From: Rhodocyclaceae bacterium
GTDB lineage: Bacteria; Pseudomonadota; Gammaproteobacteria; Burkholderiales; Rhodocyclaceae
Assembly (NCBI GenBank): GCA_028687645.1
Contig: JAQTZQ010000010.1
Span: forward strand, 1 to 49,788
Reading direction: 5' to 3'
Length of the DNA: 49,788 bases
This document shows, piece after piece, positions 27,013 to 34,771 of this stretch. The position numbers and the translations under genes are program-made. A model generated the notes under the pieces. That model was not told the DNA's origin and did no database searches. It saw only the letters and a program-made list of their open reading frames with translations. Position 1 is the stretch's first letter. The number at the start of each line of letters is the position of its first letter.

Positions 27013-28012
27013 TGGGCGGGAAAGCGCTATCCTGCGGATCGGTCAGGCTGCCGAAATCGCAATACGAAACGCTGGCCAGCCGGTGTATCGAGACGCTACA
27101 GCGCCGGTTTCCCGGTCGGAAAATGGCAGCGCTCGGCTCGTACAAATCAAAGCCGGATTTTGGCGATTGCGATTTGCTGATCGAAGGCGGGGAAGGTTAT
27201 AACGCTGTCGCCGCTGCCGAGGCGCTGGGTGCCGTCGAAGTGGTGCGCAACGGCCCCGTCACTTCGGTCGGCGTCTTGGTTTCCAGTGCGCTTGGCAAAA
27301 TAGAAGGGAATATTTTCCAGGTCGATCTGATCAGCATCGACCCAGAAGCCTTCCATTTTGCAAAGTCGTATTTTGGGCACGGCGATACCGGCAACCTGCT
27401 GGGAAGGATTTTCCACGCGGCGGGAATGGCGCTTCGGCATGATGGTTTGTTCTATTACGTGCGCTTCGGCGACCACAAATTTCGCGAGATTTTGTTGACC
27501 AGGGACTTTTCGGAAGCCTTGCGGGTGATGGATTTCGACCCAAGCGTGCTGGATCGCGGATTCGATACACCGGAGGATATTTTCCGTTACGTCGCCGCTT
27601 CCAAATTTTTCAATGTGGCGATATTCCTTCTCGAAAATCGTAACGCGAGATCGCGAGTGCGCGACAAAAAACGACCGTTATACACGCAGTTTTTGCAGTG
27701 GTATGAGTCCCAGGTGGGTCACGCGGCGTTTGCGTATCCGCAAGACAAGGGGGAATGGCTGCCGCGCATCTCGGCCCACTTCCCGGGCTTCGCGCCTGCG
27801 TACCAGCAGGCGCATGCCGATATGGCCGAGCTGAAGGCCGTCAAAGGAAAATTCAATGGCGAATGGGTGGCGGCGATCACCGGATTGCGGGGAAAAGAAT
27901 TGGGTGTGCTGATGCGCCGGTTTTCCCAGTCGTTCGACTCAGCGGAGGCGATGCGCTCGTACATCGTGTCGCACGACAAGATTGAAATCGAAGTGCGAAT
28001 TCGAGGTTTATT
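26946..28012. repeat. 46-bp inverted repeat bracketing a nucleotidyltransferase gene
   Basis: Arms at 26946-26991 and 27967-28012 are reverse complements with two mismatches; the core is CCTCGAATTCGCACTTCG next to TTTCAATCTTGTCGTGCGAC. The enclosed about 0.98 kb holds one gene. Both arms are coding at their outer edge. I see no flanking target duplication or transposase, so this may be an invertible segment, a MITE-like insertion or a gene-capture remnant. Confidence 0.85.
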
Positions 28013-28022
28013 GGATCAGTGA
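27012..28022 (+). CDS. Pol beta-like nucleotidyltransferase-fold protein
   Basis: 336 residues. The N-terminal pattern GSYKSKPDFGDCDLLIE (G-S at about 42, D-x-D at about 52-54) and VDLISID (about 104) match the metal-binding carboxylates of pol beta/family X nucleotidyltransferases. A helical C-terminal region follows. It could add nucleotides or NMP to RNA, protein or DNA ends; the substrate cannot be read from sequence. The final residues (HDKIEIEVRIRGL) come from the right arm of the inverted repeat. Confidence 0.72.
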   Translation: MGGKALSCGSVRLPKSQYETLASRCIETLQRRFPGRKMAALGSYKSKPDFGDCDLLIEGGEGYNAVAAAEALGAVEVVRNGPVTSVGVLVSSALGKIEGNIFQVDLISIDPEAFHFAKSYFGHGDTGNLLGRIFHAAGMALRHDGLFYYVRFGDHKFREILLTRDFSEALRVMDFDPSVLDRGFDTPEDIFRYVAASKFFNVAIFLLENRNARSRVRDKKRPLYTQFLQWYESQVGHAAFAYPQDKGEWLPRISAHFPGFAPAYQQAHADMAELKAVKGKFNGEWVAAITGLRGKELGVLMRRFSQSFDSAEAMRSYIVSHDKIEIEVRIRGLLDQ

Positions 28023-28060
28023 AATTGACCCCGTTCGGCATCGGGCAAAGTCTGAAATCA

Positions 28061-28089
28061 CTTAGGCAACCACCCAAAGCCGGTAAATT
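28061..28089 (+). promoter_or_regulatory. CTTAGG-family promoter
   Basis: CACTTAGGCAA with CTTAGG 28061-28066, 17-nt spacer, TAAATT 28084-28089. Drives the operon from 28134 to 29453. Confidence 0.75.
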
Positions 28090-28133
28090 GTCTCCATTGG
28101 CACCGAATGTGTGCCGTCACCAACGAGGACAAA

Positions 28134-28406
28134 ATGCTCAAAATCGACCGCTCCGCAAATGGATGGGAACTGTATTCCAAGGCCACGGCCAAGGATGTTC
28201 ACGAACTCAACCGCGCCGCCAATAAGGCCGTTCTCGATACCCTGGTCGAAATGCAAACTGAAGGCGTTAGCATCACTGCAGCGCTGAACACGGCGCTCGG
28301 CACAGCGCGTGAGGTGTTTTATAAGCATGCCGAAATTGGCGCATACGACACCGAAGCGTTGTTGGCCTTGGAGTACGAAGTAACTCGGCAATTTACGATC
28401 AAATAG
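28134..28406 (+). CDS. Small helical hypothetical protein
   Basis: 90 residues from ATG 28134 with GAGGAC upstream. Helix-rich (DVHELNRAANKAVLDTLVEM), acidic C-terminus. A GTG at 28107 is in frame but lacks SD. Unassigned. Confidence 0.72.
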   Translation: MLKIDRSANGWELYSKATAKDVHELNRAANKAVLDTLVEMQTEGVSITAALNTALGTAREVFYKHAEIGAYDTEALLALEYEVTRQFTIK

Positions 28407-28414
28407 GCCGGCGT

Positions 28415-29011
28415 ATGCCAGAAAAGAAGCCCAAAGAGCCAAACCTAACGCAAACAGCGATTCTGGAACGCACCGGCTGGACAAAAACGCTGCTGCTCAA
28501 ACTTTTGGGGGAGCCCGATCTTCGCAAGAAGATTCACGGGCGTACCCAGTTGGCCTGCCTGTACCGGGAAGTCCGGGTACTCGAAGCCGAAGGCTCAGCG
28601 GCATTTGCCGCCGCTCAGGACGGCATCCAAAAACGCAAAGCCGCTGGCAAGAAAGCCGTTGAGACCAAAATCGAAAAGCTTATGCTGGCCGTCGCTGAGA
28701 TGCGCGTTACTGTCCAGCACGTTGGGATCGACAAAGTGCGCCGGGATGCAATCCGTTCGTACAACGATTGGCACTGGGACAGTTGCATGCCTGCATCACT
28801 GAAATCTGAGCCAGAATTTCTTGATCGGATTACCGTCAATTACATCCGGCACGAACTCACGGATTACGACTATGCGCTGGAAGAAGTTGCCGGAAAAGTC
28901 GGCGTTCAGATCGCCATCGATACTATTCGCGACAAGATATACGCCAGCATTGCTAACGCTTATCCCGTGCTTGCCCAGGAATGCAAAAAGCAATTAGACG
29001 CACGACAATAA
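28415..29011 (+). CDS. Hypothetical helical protein, possible DNA-binding N-terminus
   Basis: 198 residues. LTQTAILERTGWTKTLLLKLLGEPDL at the start (as AILERTGWTKTLLLKLLG) looks like a helix-turn-helix seen in small phage proteins of the 'GWTKxLI-LLG-PD' type; the rest is helical. Function not known; a regulator role is possible. Confidence 0.7.
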   Translation: MPEKKPKEPNLTQTAILERTGWTKTLLLKLLGEPDLRKKIHGRTQLACLYREVRVLEAEGSAAFAAAQDGIQKRKAAGKKAVETKIEKLMLAVAEMRVTVQHVGIDKVRRDAIRSYNDWHWDSCMPASLKSEPEFLDRITVNYIRHELTDYDYALEEVAGKVGVQIAIDTIRDKIYASIANAYPVLAQECKKQLDARQ

Positions 29012-29022
29012 GGCAATTACTG

Positions 29023-29244
29023 ATGCAAAAAAAATACGACAACCGCGCCATCGCCGCCGAGCTTGCCGCCACCGCGCTTGGCCAGGCGTATTACGGCAAT
29101 GCGCTATACGTGGCCGTCGACATGCCCGGACTCAGCGAGGACGAACGGCTGTGCCTAAAACGCTGGCTGGATGGTGGGCAGAATCGTGGCGACGGATTCC
29201 GCCTCCAAGATATCTCCATCAAAATCGCAAAGGGAATTCGATGA
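29023..29244 (+). CDS. Small hypothetical protein, 73 residues
   Basis: ATG 29023 is favoured over 28981, which overlaps the previous gene. Helical, with GLSEDERLCLKRWLDGGQN. Overlaps the next gene by 4 nt (ATGA). Unassigned. Confidence 0.65.
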   Translation: MQKKYDNRAIAAELAATALGQAYYGNALYVAVDMPGLSEDERLCLKRWLDGGQNRGDGFRLQDISIKIAKGIR

Positions 29245-29453
29245 CCATCAGATACACCGCCGACGTGTTCTGCAACGGCTGCGGCAACTGGATGCACGGC
29301 AAAACCTCAGACAAGCCAACCGGGCTGGCGCGGCCATCGCGGGAGGCGGCTCGGAAAGCCGGCTGGTCGCATAGCAACACCTCGATTGCCAGCGATCTTT
29401 GTCCAGAATGCATGCGAAAAGCATCGGCCAAAAAGGACCAAAAAACCGCTTAG
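29241..29453 (+). CDS. Small zinc-ribbon protein
   Basis: 70 residues. CNGCGNW at about 11-17 and CPEC at about 54-57 form a two-pair zinc ribbon; REAARKAGWSH lies between. Such small ribbons are common in phage and plasmid regions. Last gene of the 28.1-29.5 kb operon. Confidence 0.75.
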   Translation: MTIRYTADVFCNGCGNWMHGKTSDKPTGLARPSREAARKAGWSHSNTSIASDLCPECMRKASAKKDQKTA

Positions 29454-29477
29454 GCAAAGCCCCGCACCCGGTAAATT
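29449..29477 (+). promoter_or_regulatory. CTTAGG-family promoter
   Basis: ACCGCTTAGGCAAA with CTTAGG 29449-29454, 17-nt spacer, TAAATT 29472-29477. The box overlaps the stop codon of the preceding gene (GCT TAG G). Confidence 0.78.
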
Positions 29478-29520
29478 GTCGTTATCGCGGCGATGATGCC
29501 GCACCGCACGGGGCAATAAA

Positions 29521-30039
29521 ATGGCAGCGAACATCAAATCGAACTGGGTACCGGTCTTCACCAAATGGCGTCACGGCGGCTGGTACGTTTCCAACCTTCA
29601 CTACCCAAGCGGCGCATGCGGCTGCGTCAGCAACAACTACCCGGATAAAAAATGGCGCATTGCCTGCGATGACCGCCGCATTGGTGACTTGGGCGAGGAA
29701 GGCGATTTCACGTACAAATCGCGTGATGCGGCTGCACGGGCTGAATACGACCTGGTGCAGCGCTTGTTGGCTCCCGGCCAGCGGTACGACCAGCAGGATT
29801 TCGAGGCTTCACCGGATAAATATTCCCGTTTTCGCACCGCGAGAATCGCGGAAAAGATGCTCACTTGGCAAGGCCTCGAAGTTGGCCAGGTGGTTCGGAT
29901 CGAGTTTATGTTCGCGCAGGTCAACGTAGTTGCCGACAAGGCGATCATGCCGGTCTACAAGGTCTGGGCAGTGGATGCTGCGAGCGAGGACGGTTTTGTG
30001 ATGATGTACGCCCGTGCGTTGATGGATTTTTGTCTTTGA
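29521..30039 (+). CDS. Hypothetical protein
   Basis: 172 residues. N-terminal W/Y-rich sequence (WRHGGWYVSNLHYPSGACGCV), then a helical middle and beta-rich end (VGQVVRIEFMFAQVNVVADK). Family not recognised. First gene of the operon reaching the CRISPR arrays. Confidence 0.7.
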   Translation: MAANIKSNWVPVFTKWRHGGWYVSNLHYPSGACGCVSNNYPDKKWRIACDDRRIGDLGEEGDFTYKSRDAAARAEYDLVQRLLAPGQRYDQQDFEASPDKYSRFRTARIAEKMLTWQGLEVGQVVRIEFMFAQVNVVADKAIMPVYKVWAVDAASEDGFVMMYARALMDFCL

Positions 30040-30052
30040 AAAGGGAAGAATT

Positions 30053-30541
30053 TTGAGAGTCGTTGCCCCATTTAGCGCTGCGCAAGTGCAGCGCCTAAAC
30101 GAAATCCAGGCCGATGTGCTTTCGGATTACCCAAAATTTCATCCGTTTACCTGCGGAAATCGCGGCGATCACTCCCATGCGCCCGTAAACTCCGTGACTG
30201 ACGTGTTGGTGGCCACCAGCGCGGGATGGATATGTCCGTACTGCGGAGCGACCCAAGACTGGGCATATTTAGCGATGGCCGAACCTCATCCAAGGGCAGC
30301 CGAGTTTCAGGCAAGTATCGACGCCTTGATAAATCGCAACGGAATTTTGGCGAACGAAGCGATGCTTTCGCGTGTTGAGGGAGCCATAGACGCCTACCGC
30401 GCCTTGAGTGCAAGCCTAAAGCTGTCCCTGAACCAGTCTGCCGACAATGCGGCAATGCGTGCTTGGGAAGCGACGGAAGTGATGCTGGAGTGCCTGAACC
30501 GCCGCCGTGTGGTGTTGGAAGGCGTTGAGGGGGACTGTTGA
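30053..30541 (+). CDS. Hypothetical zinc-binding protein
   Basis: 162 residues from TTG 30053, preceded by AGGGAAG; no ATG or GTG is in register. HPFTCGNRGDHSH and CPYCG at residues 31-65 give a likely zinc site found in phage proteins of the 'FTC-NR--H' type; the rest is helical. Overlaps the next gene by 4 nt. Confidence 0.72.
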   Translation: MRVVAPFSAAQVQRLNEIQADVLSDYPKFHPFTCGNRGDHSHAPVNSVTDVLVATSAGWICPYCGATQDWAYLAMAEPHPRAAEFQASIDALINRNGILANEAMLSRVEGAIDAYRALSASLKLSLNQSADNAAMRAWEATEVMLECLNRRRVVLEGVEGDC

Positions 30542-31143
30542 TGCCAATGCCAAACATCGTTGCGACAGAGACGCTCACCGCTCGGATTCTAACAATTCGA
30601 GGCCAGCGCGTCATGATCGATGCTGATCTCGCCGAACTCTATGGCGTGCCGACAAAGCGTTTGAACGAGCAGTTAAAACGCAACCGTGAACGTTTCCCGG
30701 CTGATTTTATGTTTCAGCTCTCCGACGAAGAGAAGGCGGAGGTGGTCGCAAATTGCGACCACCTATCAAAGCTAAAATTTGCTAAGACGTTGCCATTCGC
30801 CTTCACCGAGCATGGCGCGATTCAGGCTGCCAATGTACTGAACAGCGATCAGGCAGTGGCAATGGGAATCTATGTTGTGCGGGAGTTTGTTCGCATGCGA
30901 GAACTGATTGCCAGCCATCAAGACCTAGCCAAGCGCCTTGCCGACCTTGAAGAAAAAACCGAAGCCTTGGCGCTTCAGCAAGATACGTTCGCGCATAACA
31001 CTCGCGTCCAGTTGAAGCAGGTTGTCGAAGCAATCCGCCAATTGACGATGCTGCCTGAGCAACCCAAGAGGCCTATCGGCTTCACCGCCAATCACCAAGC
31101 CTCTACCGGGGAACCGGGATGCGCAAAAGGTTTTGCTGATTAG
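30538..31143 (+). CDS. ORF6N domain protein
   Basis: 201 residues. Residues about 10-100 match the ORF6N (KilA-N-related) DNA-binding domain: ILTIRGQRVMIDADLAELYGV, TKRLNEQLKRN, RFPADFMFQLS and LPFAFTEHGA. The C-terminus is a coiled coil (LAKRLADLEEKTEALALQQD). ORF6N proteins occur in phages and mobile elements as regulators or antirepressors. It is a possible, unproven candidate for control of the CTTAGG promoters. Confidence 0.9.
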   Translation: MMPMPNIVATETLTARILTIRGQRVMIDADLAELYGVPTKRLNEQLKRNRERFPADFMFQLSDEEKAEVVANCDHLSKLKFAKTLPFAFTEHGAIQAANVLNSDQAVAMGIYVVREFVRMRELIASHQDLAKRLADLEEKTEALALQQDTFAHNTRVQLKQVVEAIRQLTMLPEQPKRPIGFTANHQASTGEPGCAKGFAD

Positions 31144-31167
31144 ATTTGTATTACCAAAGGAAATTTT

Positions 31168-31626
31168 ATGTGGAAAAAGAAGAAACATAAGGCCACGTTG
31201 CTGCTGGACGCCATTTGCCAAATTCCGGGCCGGAAAATCATCACAATTTCGGATTCCGAGGACGATTTTGATTTTGATGTCCATGCCGACGGCAGCGTTG
31301 GCTATAAGCCAAGTCACCGACACATGCTACTTGCCGCGTTGCGCAATGGTCTCGAAAACGATTGCGGCCTAATCATTCGGCAATTTATCCCGGACTCTGA
31401 AGAGCCAGTTGTGATGCCTAACGGCAACACGGTGATGATGCCCTGGAAAGCACTTTACGGTATTCGTTTGGGTGGCGGGAATATCGAAGCGCTGTCAGCG
31501 GAGGTGGTTGAACAGTGCTGCACCACGGATAGTTGCACGGGCGATACTTTTGATTCTGAGCCGTTCGTGGTCTACAAGGACTTTGCCGATTATTTGCCAG
31601 CATCAGATGCACTGGTTGCATCATGA
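31168..31626 (+). CDS. Hypothetical protein
   Basis: 152 residues; AAAGGAAA precedes ATG. Lys-rich start, acidic segment DSEDDFDFDVHADG, and a central VMPNGNTVMMPWKALYGIRLGG. Unassigned. Overlaps the next gene by 4 nt. Confidence 0.7.
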   Translation: MWKKKKHKATLLLDAICQIPGRKIITISDSEDDFDFDVHADGSVGYKPSHRHMLLAALRNGLENDCGLIIRQFIPDSEEPVVMPNGNTVMMPWKALYGIRLGGGNIEALSAEVVEQCCTTDSCTGDTFDSEPFVVYKDFADYLPASDALVAS

Positions 31627-31919
31627 TGATTACGACCATCGAATCCTTAGCGGCGGAAATGCGGCCATTCCACAACGATATTTGCATAGCCCACGATATC
31701 GAACTTGGCCGCTTGGTCGGTGTGGTTGAATGTGAGGACGATTTTTATTATTTGGTCCATTTGCTGGGCAAAGAAAAGCCTTCTTATCTCTCGGCGGTTG
31801 GCCATTGCATCAGCATAAAAGGGAAATACCCGGACGAACATTACGCCCGTTTGGATAGTGTGTTTGCGTTGAACCGTGCTGTGCCGACGCCGGAGTTTTT
31901 GATTTGGACGGAAGATTGA
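31623..31919 (+). CDS. Hypothetical protein
   Basis: 98 residues, ATG overlapping the prior stop. Beta-rich (LGRLVGVVECEDDFYYLVHLLG). Unassigned; last gene before the CRISPR leader. Confidence 0.68.
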   Translation: MMITTIESLAAEMRPFHNDICIAHDIELGRLVGVVECEDDFYYLVHLLGKEKPSYLSAVGHCISIKGKYPDEHYARLDSVFALNRAVPTPEFLIWTED

Positions 31920-32016
31920 TTTCCTCTTTTTTTGGATATAATTGCAATGCTTCCCGAAAAAACCCAAAGCGGTTGCGCCAAACCATTGATTGCAAATTGG
32001 TTTTTTGGGTGGCGCG
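31920..32016 (+). promoter_or_regulatory. Leader of CRISPR array 1 with IHF consensus
   Basis: A/T-rich 97-bp stretch with TATAAT at 31937-31942. A perfect IHF consensus (WATCAANNNNTTR, AATCAATGGTTTG) reads on the minus strand at 31979-31991, ending 25 bp before the first repeat. A GCGCC/GGCGC inverted repeat frames the IHF site. Confidence 0.65.
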
Positions 32017-32716
32017 GATCAAACCCAGCCCTGATTCAAAGGGATTAAGACTCATCATCTACATCTTTGATGATGCGCAGGCTAGATCAAACCCAGCCCT
32101 GATTCAAAGGGATTAAGACCTTCCCACCCGTGCGGGGTTGGGACGACCGTAGATCAAACCCAGCCCTGATTCAAAGGGATTAAGACTAAAATAAGATAAT
32201 GATAATGCTGGCGAACATTGATCAAACCCAGCCCTGATTCAAAGGGATTAAGACGGTAATCAAACAATGATTTAAGCGCAAAATAAGATCAAACCCAGCC
32301 CTGATTCAAAGGGATTAAGACGACCGACGGTGAGCCGGACAACCGTAATCTAGTCGGATCAAACCCAGCCCTGATTCAAAGGGATTAAGACGTTTTCGAT
32401 CACTGATTGACCCGACCCGGCGGATCAAACCCAGCCCTGATTCAAAGGGATTAAGACCGTCGACAATGATGTAATCAAACATTGCCGCCGATCAAACCCA
32501 GCCCTGATTCAAAGGGATTAAGACCATCTCCCACACGAGGTAGGTGAAGACTGCAACAGATCAAACCCAGCCCTGATTCAAAGGGATTAAGACTTGACGA
32601 TTGGTGAGACTGCGGGATCAATAAATGATCAAACCCAGCCCTGATTCAAAGGGATTAAGACGGCCTGCGCTTCACGGACTACTGACACAGGAATCGGAGT
32701 AACGCCAGCCCTGATT
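32017..32716 (+). CRISPR. CRISPR array 1: 35-bp repeats, 10 spacers
   Basis: Ten identical 35-bp repeats start at 32017, 32085, 32152, 32220, 32287, 32357, 32423, 32490, 32559 and 32627. The repeat begins GATCAAACCC, contains CCCTGATTCAAAGGG and ends with the 8-nt tag ATTAAGAC. Spacers are 31-35 nt. A degenerate last repeat (about 32697-32716, keeping CCAGCCCTGATT) puts the leader on the left and transcription rightward. Spacers 4 and 7 share GTAATCAAACA, so they may hit related targets. The type cannot be fixed without cas genes; the tag is type III- or I-like. Confidence 0.97.
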
Positions 32717-32793
32717 GTCAGCTAGGAAATGGTTTTGAGGTTCGCGCAAAGGACTGAAATAAAGTAAAATTATCAATGCCTTGCAACATAATG
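32717..32793 (+). promoter_or_regulatory. Leader of CRISPR array 2 with IHF consensus
   Basis: 77 bp between the arrays. A perfect IHF consensus (TATCAATGCCTTG) is at 32771-32783, ten bp before the first repeat, on the opposite strand to that of array 1. Confidence 0.65.
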
Positions 32794-33173
32794 GCATCAC
32801 CCACCGGAAACGGTGGGTGTGGATTGAAACAGGTAAACCAGCTTCTTAGCCAAAATTTCGGCGAGCATCACCCACCGGAAACGGTGGGTGTGGATTGAAA
32901 CGCCGCCAGGGTGTTTTACTCGCACCTCTGCCAAAGCATCACCCACCGGAAACGGTGGGTGTGGATTGAAACCTCAATGCTGTCAATCCAGCTTGCGACC
33001 ACTGGCGCATCACCCACCGGAAACGGTGGGTGTGGATTGAAACGCTTATCCACCAGGCAACGTATTCGCCGATGGCGGCATCACCCACCGGAAACGGTGG
33101 GTGTGGATTGAAACAATGTTTCCTGGTCGAGATATACAACGCCGCCTTGCATCACCCACCGGAAACGGTGGGT
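32794..33173 (+). CRISPR. CRISPR array 2: 37-bp repeats, 5 spacers
   Basis: Five full 37-bp repeats start at 32794, 32865, 32936, 33007 and 33078; a sixth (33149-33173) is cut after 25 bp. Within the repeat CACCCACCG-GAAA-CGGTGGGTG is a perfect 9-bp stem with a GNRA loop, and it ends with tag ATTGAAAC. All five spacers are exactly 34 nt. The GTGGATTGAAAC ending is like type I-C repeats. No cas gene lies near, so processing must come from elsewhere. Confidence 0.97.
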
Positions 33174-33193
33174 CATCGCCACACACCCGACGA

Positions 33194-33481
33194 TTACGCG
33201 CAATAAACCAACCTAACCCCATGCCCAAGCGTTAGCAGCAACCGGCATTGCGCATGGGCCTTGGCTTCAGGCCGGGTCAGCCCGAACGCCTCGTAAACAG
33301 GTGCGCCGAAGGGGATAGCACGAATCGGACGCAAGCCGAGCGCCCGCCCAATGCCTTGTGCCGCGTCCTCGCACGCCTTTAGGCGAAGCTCGTGCGGTAG
33401 TTCGCCGATCACCTTGGCATCGCGCATTACTGCGTTGCCGGCGCTATCAAGCGCTTCGTAAGGGATGCCGCTATAGCTCAT
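33194..33481 (-). CDS. Hypothetical protein
   Basis: 95 residues; ATG overlaps the upstream gene's stop (4 nt). Contains MRDAKVIGELPHELRLKACEDA and a Pro/Gly-rich middle (IRAIPFGAPVYEAFG). Unassigned. Last gene of the leftward operon; it ends 20 bp from CRISPR array 2. Confidence 0.65.
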   Translation of the reverse strand: MSYSGIPYEALDSAGNAVMRDAKVIGELPHELRLKACEDAAQGIGRALGLRPIRAIPFGAPVYEAFGLTRPEAKAHAQCRLLLTLGHGVRLVYCA

Positions 33482-33879
33482 TCAGCACCTTGCTCGCCAG
33501 CATCTTCCAGCCGCTGAAAACTAAGCACAACGACTTTTGCGTTATTGTTCGACTTGGAAATCAAATCGACCAGCCTATTGAAATCTTCAGAGCCAGACAT
33601 TGGCTGATCGAGACCAACTAAGGTATGGCCATGTCCCGTGCAGGGAGTGCATCCCTGGTACATATAAGACACAAAATAGCGATACGGCTTGTCGAATTGA
33701 TTGGTTTTTACCGCCGAAACCATGACAGGCGCACTTTGCGATTCCGAAGCTCGTTTATAAGCCGCATCTTCCGCGCCGCGAATACAGGATTCCATCGTGG
33801 CGGCGGAAGAATAACCAAATAACTCAGCGAAGCTATCCAACATTCCGCGAAACAAGCCCACTTTTTGCGAATAAACCAT
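33478..33879 (-). CDS. Hypothetical protein
   Basis: 133 residues from ATG 33879, which has GGAGG five bases upstream; longer frames start without SD. Contains MVYSQKVGLFRGMLDSF and CTPCTGHGHTLVG, with the CxxC pair a possible metal site. Family not recognised. Confidence 0.7.
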   Translation of the reverse strand: MVYSQKVGLFRGMLDSFAELFGYSSAATMESCIRGAEDAAYKRASESQSAPVMVSAVKTNQFDKPYRYFVSYMYQGCTPCTGHGHTLVGLDQPMSGSEDFNRLVDLISKSNNNAKVVVLSFQRLEDAGEQGAE

Positions 33880-33896
33880 CAATTCCTCCAAAAAAA

Positions 33897-34088
33897 TTAG
33901 TACCGCCAGCCGCGCACAAGCGGCGTAACCCTGCCATCCGCGCCTGCTGTCGCCAAAACGACCCGACAAGCGCCGCGCTTGATCCAGCCGCTGCCTTCCG
34001 GACGAAACCGCAGCATCCGAAGTTCCGCCTCGGAAAACCGCCGCCGCGTCGTGGCGTAAATTTTCTCGCTACGATTTCGGCGCAGCAT
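33897..34088 (-). CDS. Small basic hypothetical protein
   Basis: 63 residues; overlaps the upstream gene by 20 nt. Very basic (RRNRSEKIYATTRRRF, FRPEGSGWIKRGACRV). Could bind nucleic acid. Unassigned and without clear SD. Confidence 0.5.
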   Translation of the reverse strand: MLRRNRSEKIYATTRRRFSEAELRMLRFRPEGSGWIKRGACRVVLATAGADGRVTPLVRGWRY

Positions 34089-34383
34089 CGCTTTTCGCCG
34101 CGTTGATTAGATTTCGCGCCGCCTTTTTCGCACCATGCCGCGCCATAGCGGTCTGCTGGGTGCCGTCGCGCTCGGGCATGGCCAGCACCGCTTCGAGCGC
34201 AGCAAGGAGTTCGTCCCGCTGCTTCACCAACAACGCAAGCTTGGCGTCGATTTCGCTCTCGCGCCGCTCTTCATCGCGCATTTCTTGCAGGCAATTGGCG
34301 CACAACGAAAGCATGATCTCTTCTTCGGTATCGCAATAGCCGCCGCAATTGCGATGGAATTGGCACTCGATATAATCCTGCAT
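34069..34383 (-). CDS. Small cysteine-rich coiled-coil protein
   Basis: 104 residues. Cysteines at CQFHRNCGGYC and CANC near the start suggest a zinc site; residues about 34-70 form a coiled coil (RRESEIDAKLALLVKQRDEL). Unassigned. Confidence 0.68.
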   Translation of the reverse strand: MQDYIECQFHRNCGGYCDTEEEIMLSLCANCLQEMRDEERRESEIDAKLALLVKQRDELLAALEAVLAMPERDGTQQTAMARHGAKKAARNLINAAKSDAAPKS

Positions 34384-34390
34384 GGCGACC

Positions 34391-34633
34391 TCAGCTTAGC
34401 TTGTATTCGGAAATTAGATCAGCGCAGTGCTTGTTAGCCTGAGCCATCACCTCGGGCGGGTCGCCGCGAATAATTTTGTGGATATCCGCAGCATCCCGCT
34501 CGATTGCCGCTTGGTGCATAACGTGCACCGGCTCTCCGCCAAGAACCTTCTCGGCATTGGCCACGCTGGGCATCTCGTATCCAAGGCGCTTGCCAGCCAA
34601 CACCATGACCGCCTGCATTTGTCCGTAGTTCAC
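34391..34633 (-). CDS. Hypothetical protein
   Basis: 80 residues from GTG 34633 with AGGGGAG upstream. An upstream ATG at 34675 would fall in the promoter. Helical, with AVMVLAGKRLGYEMPS. First gene of the five-gene leftward operon. Confidence 0.68.
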   Translation of the reverse strand: MNYGQMQAVMVLAGKRLGYEMPSVANAEKVLGGEPVHVMHQAAIERDAADIHKIIRGDPPEVMAQANKHCADLISEYKLS

Positions 34634-34665
34634 TTTCTCCCCTTTAGATGCCGTTTCGATAAGCA

Positions 34666-34694
34666 ATTGTGGCATTTCCGCCTGATTGCCTAAG
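34666..34694 (-). promoter_or_regulatory. CTTAGG-family promoter, duplicated copy A
   Basis: Leftward TCGCTTAGGCAA with CTTAGG 34694-34689, 17-nt spacer, CACAAT 34671-34666. About 58 bp around it (34648-34705) recur almost unchanged at 35455-35512. Confidence 0.72.
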
Positions 34695-34771
34695 CGAAAT
34701 TTTCGCCAACAAGGGAAGTGGAATCGAATTGCAGCCTCGACTTTCGCACTACGATTTTGGTGCCGCTTCGA

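Noticed and set aside
31920-33173. Assignment of the CRISPR arrays to a definite type
   Set aside because: Repeat ends are suggestive only; no cas effector genes are in the window to decide it.
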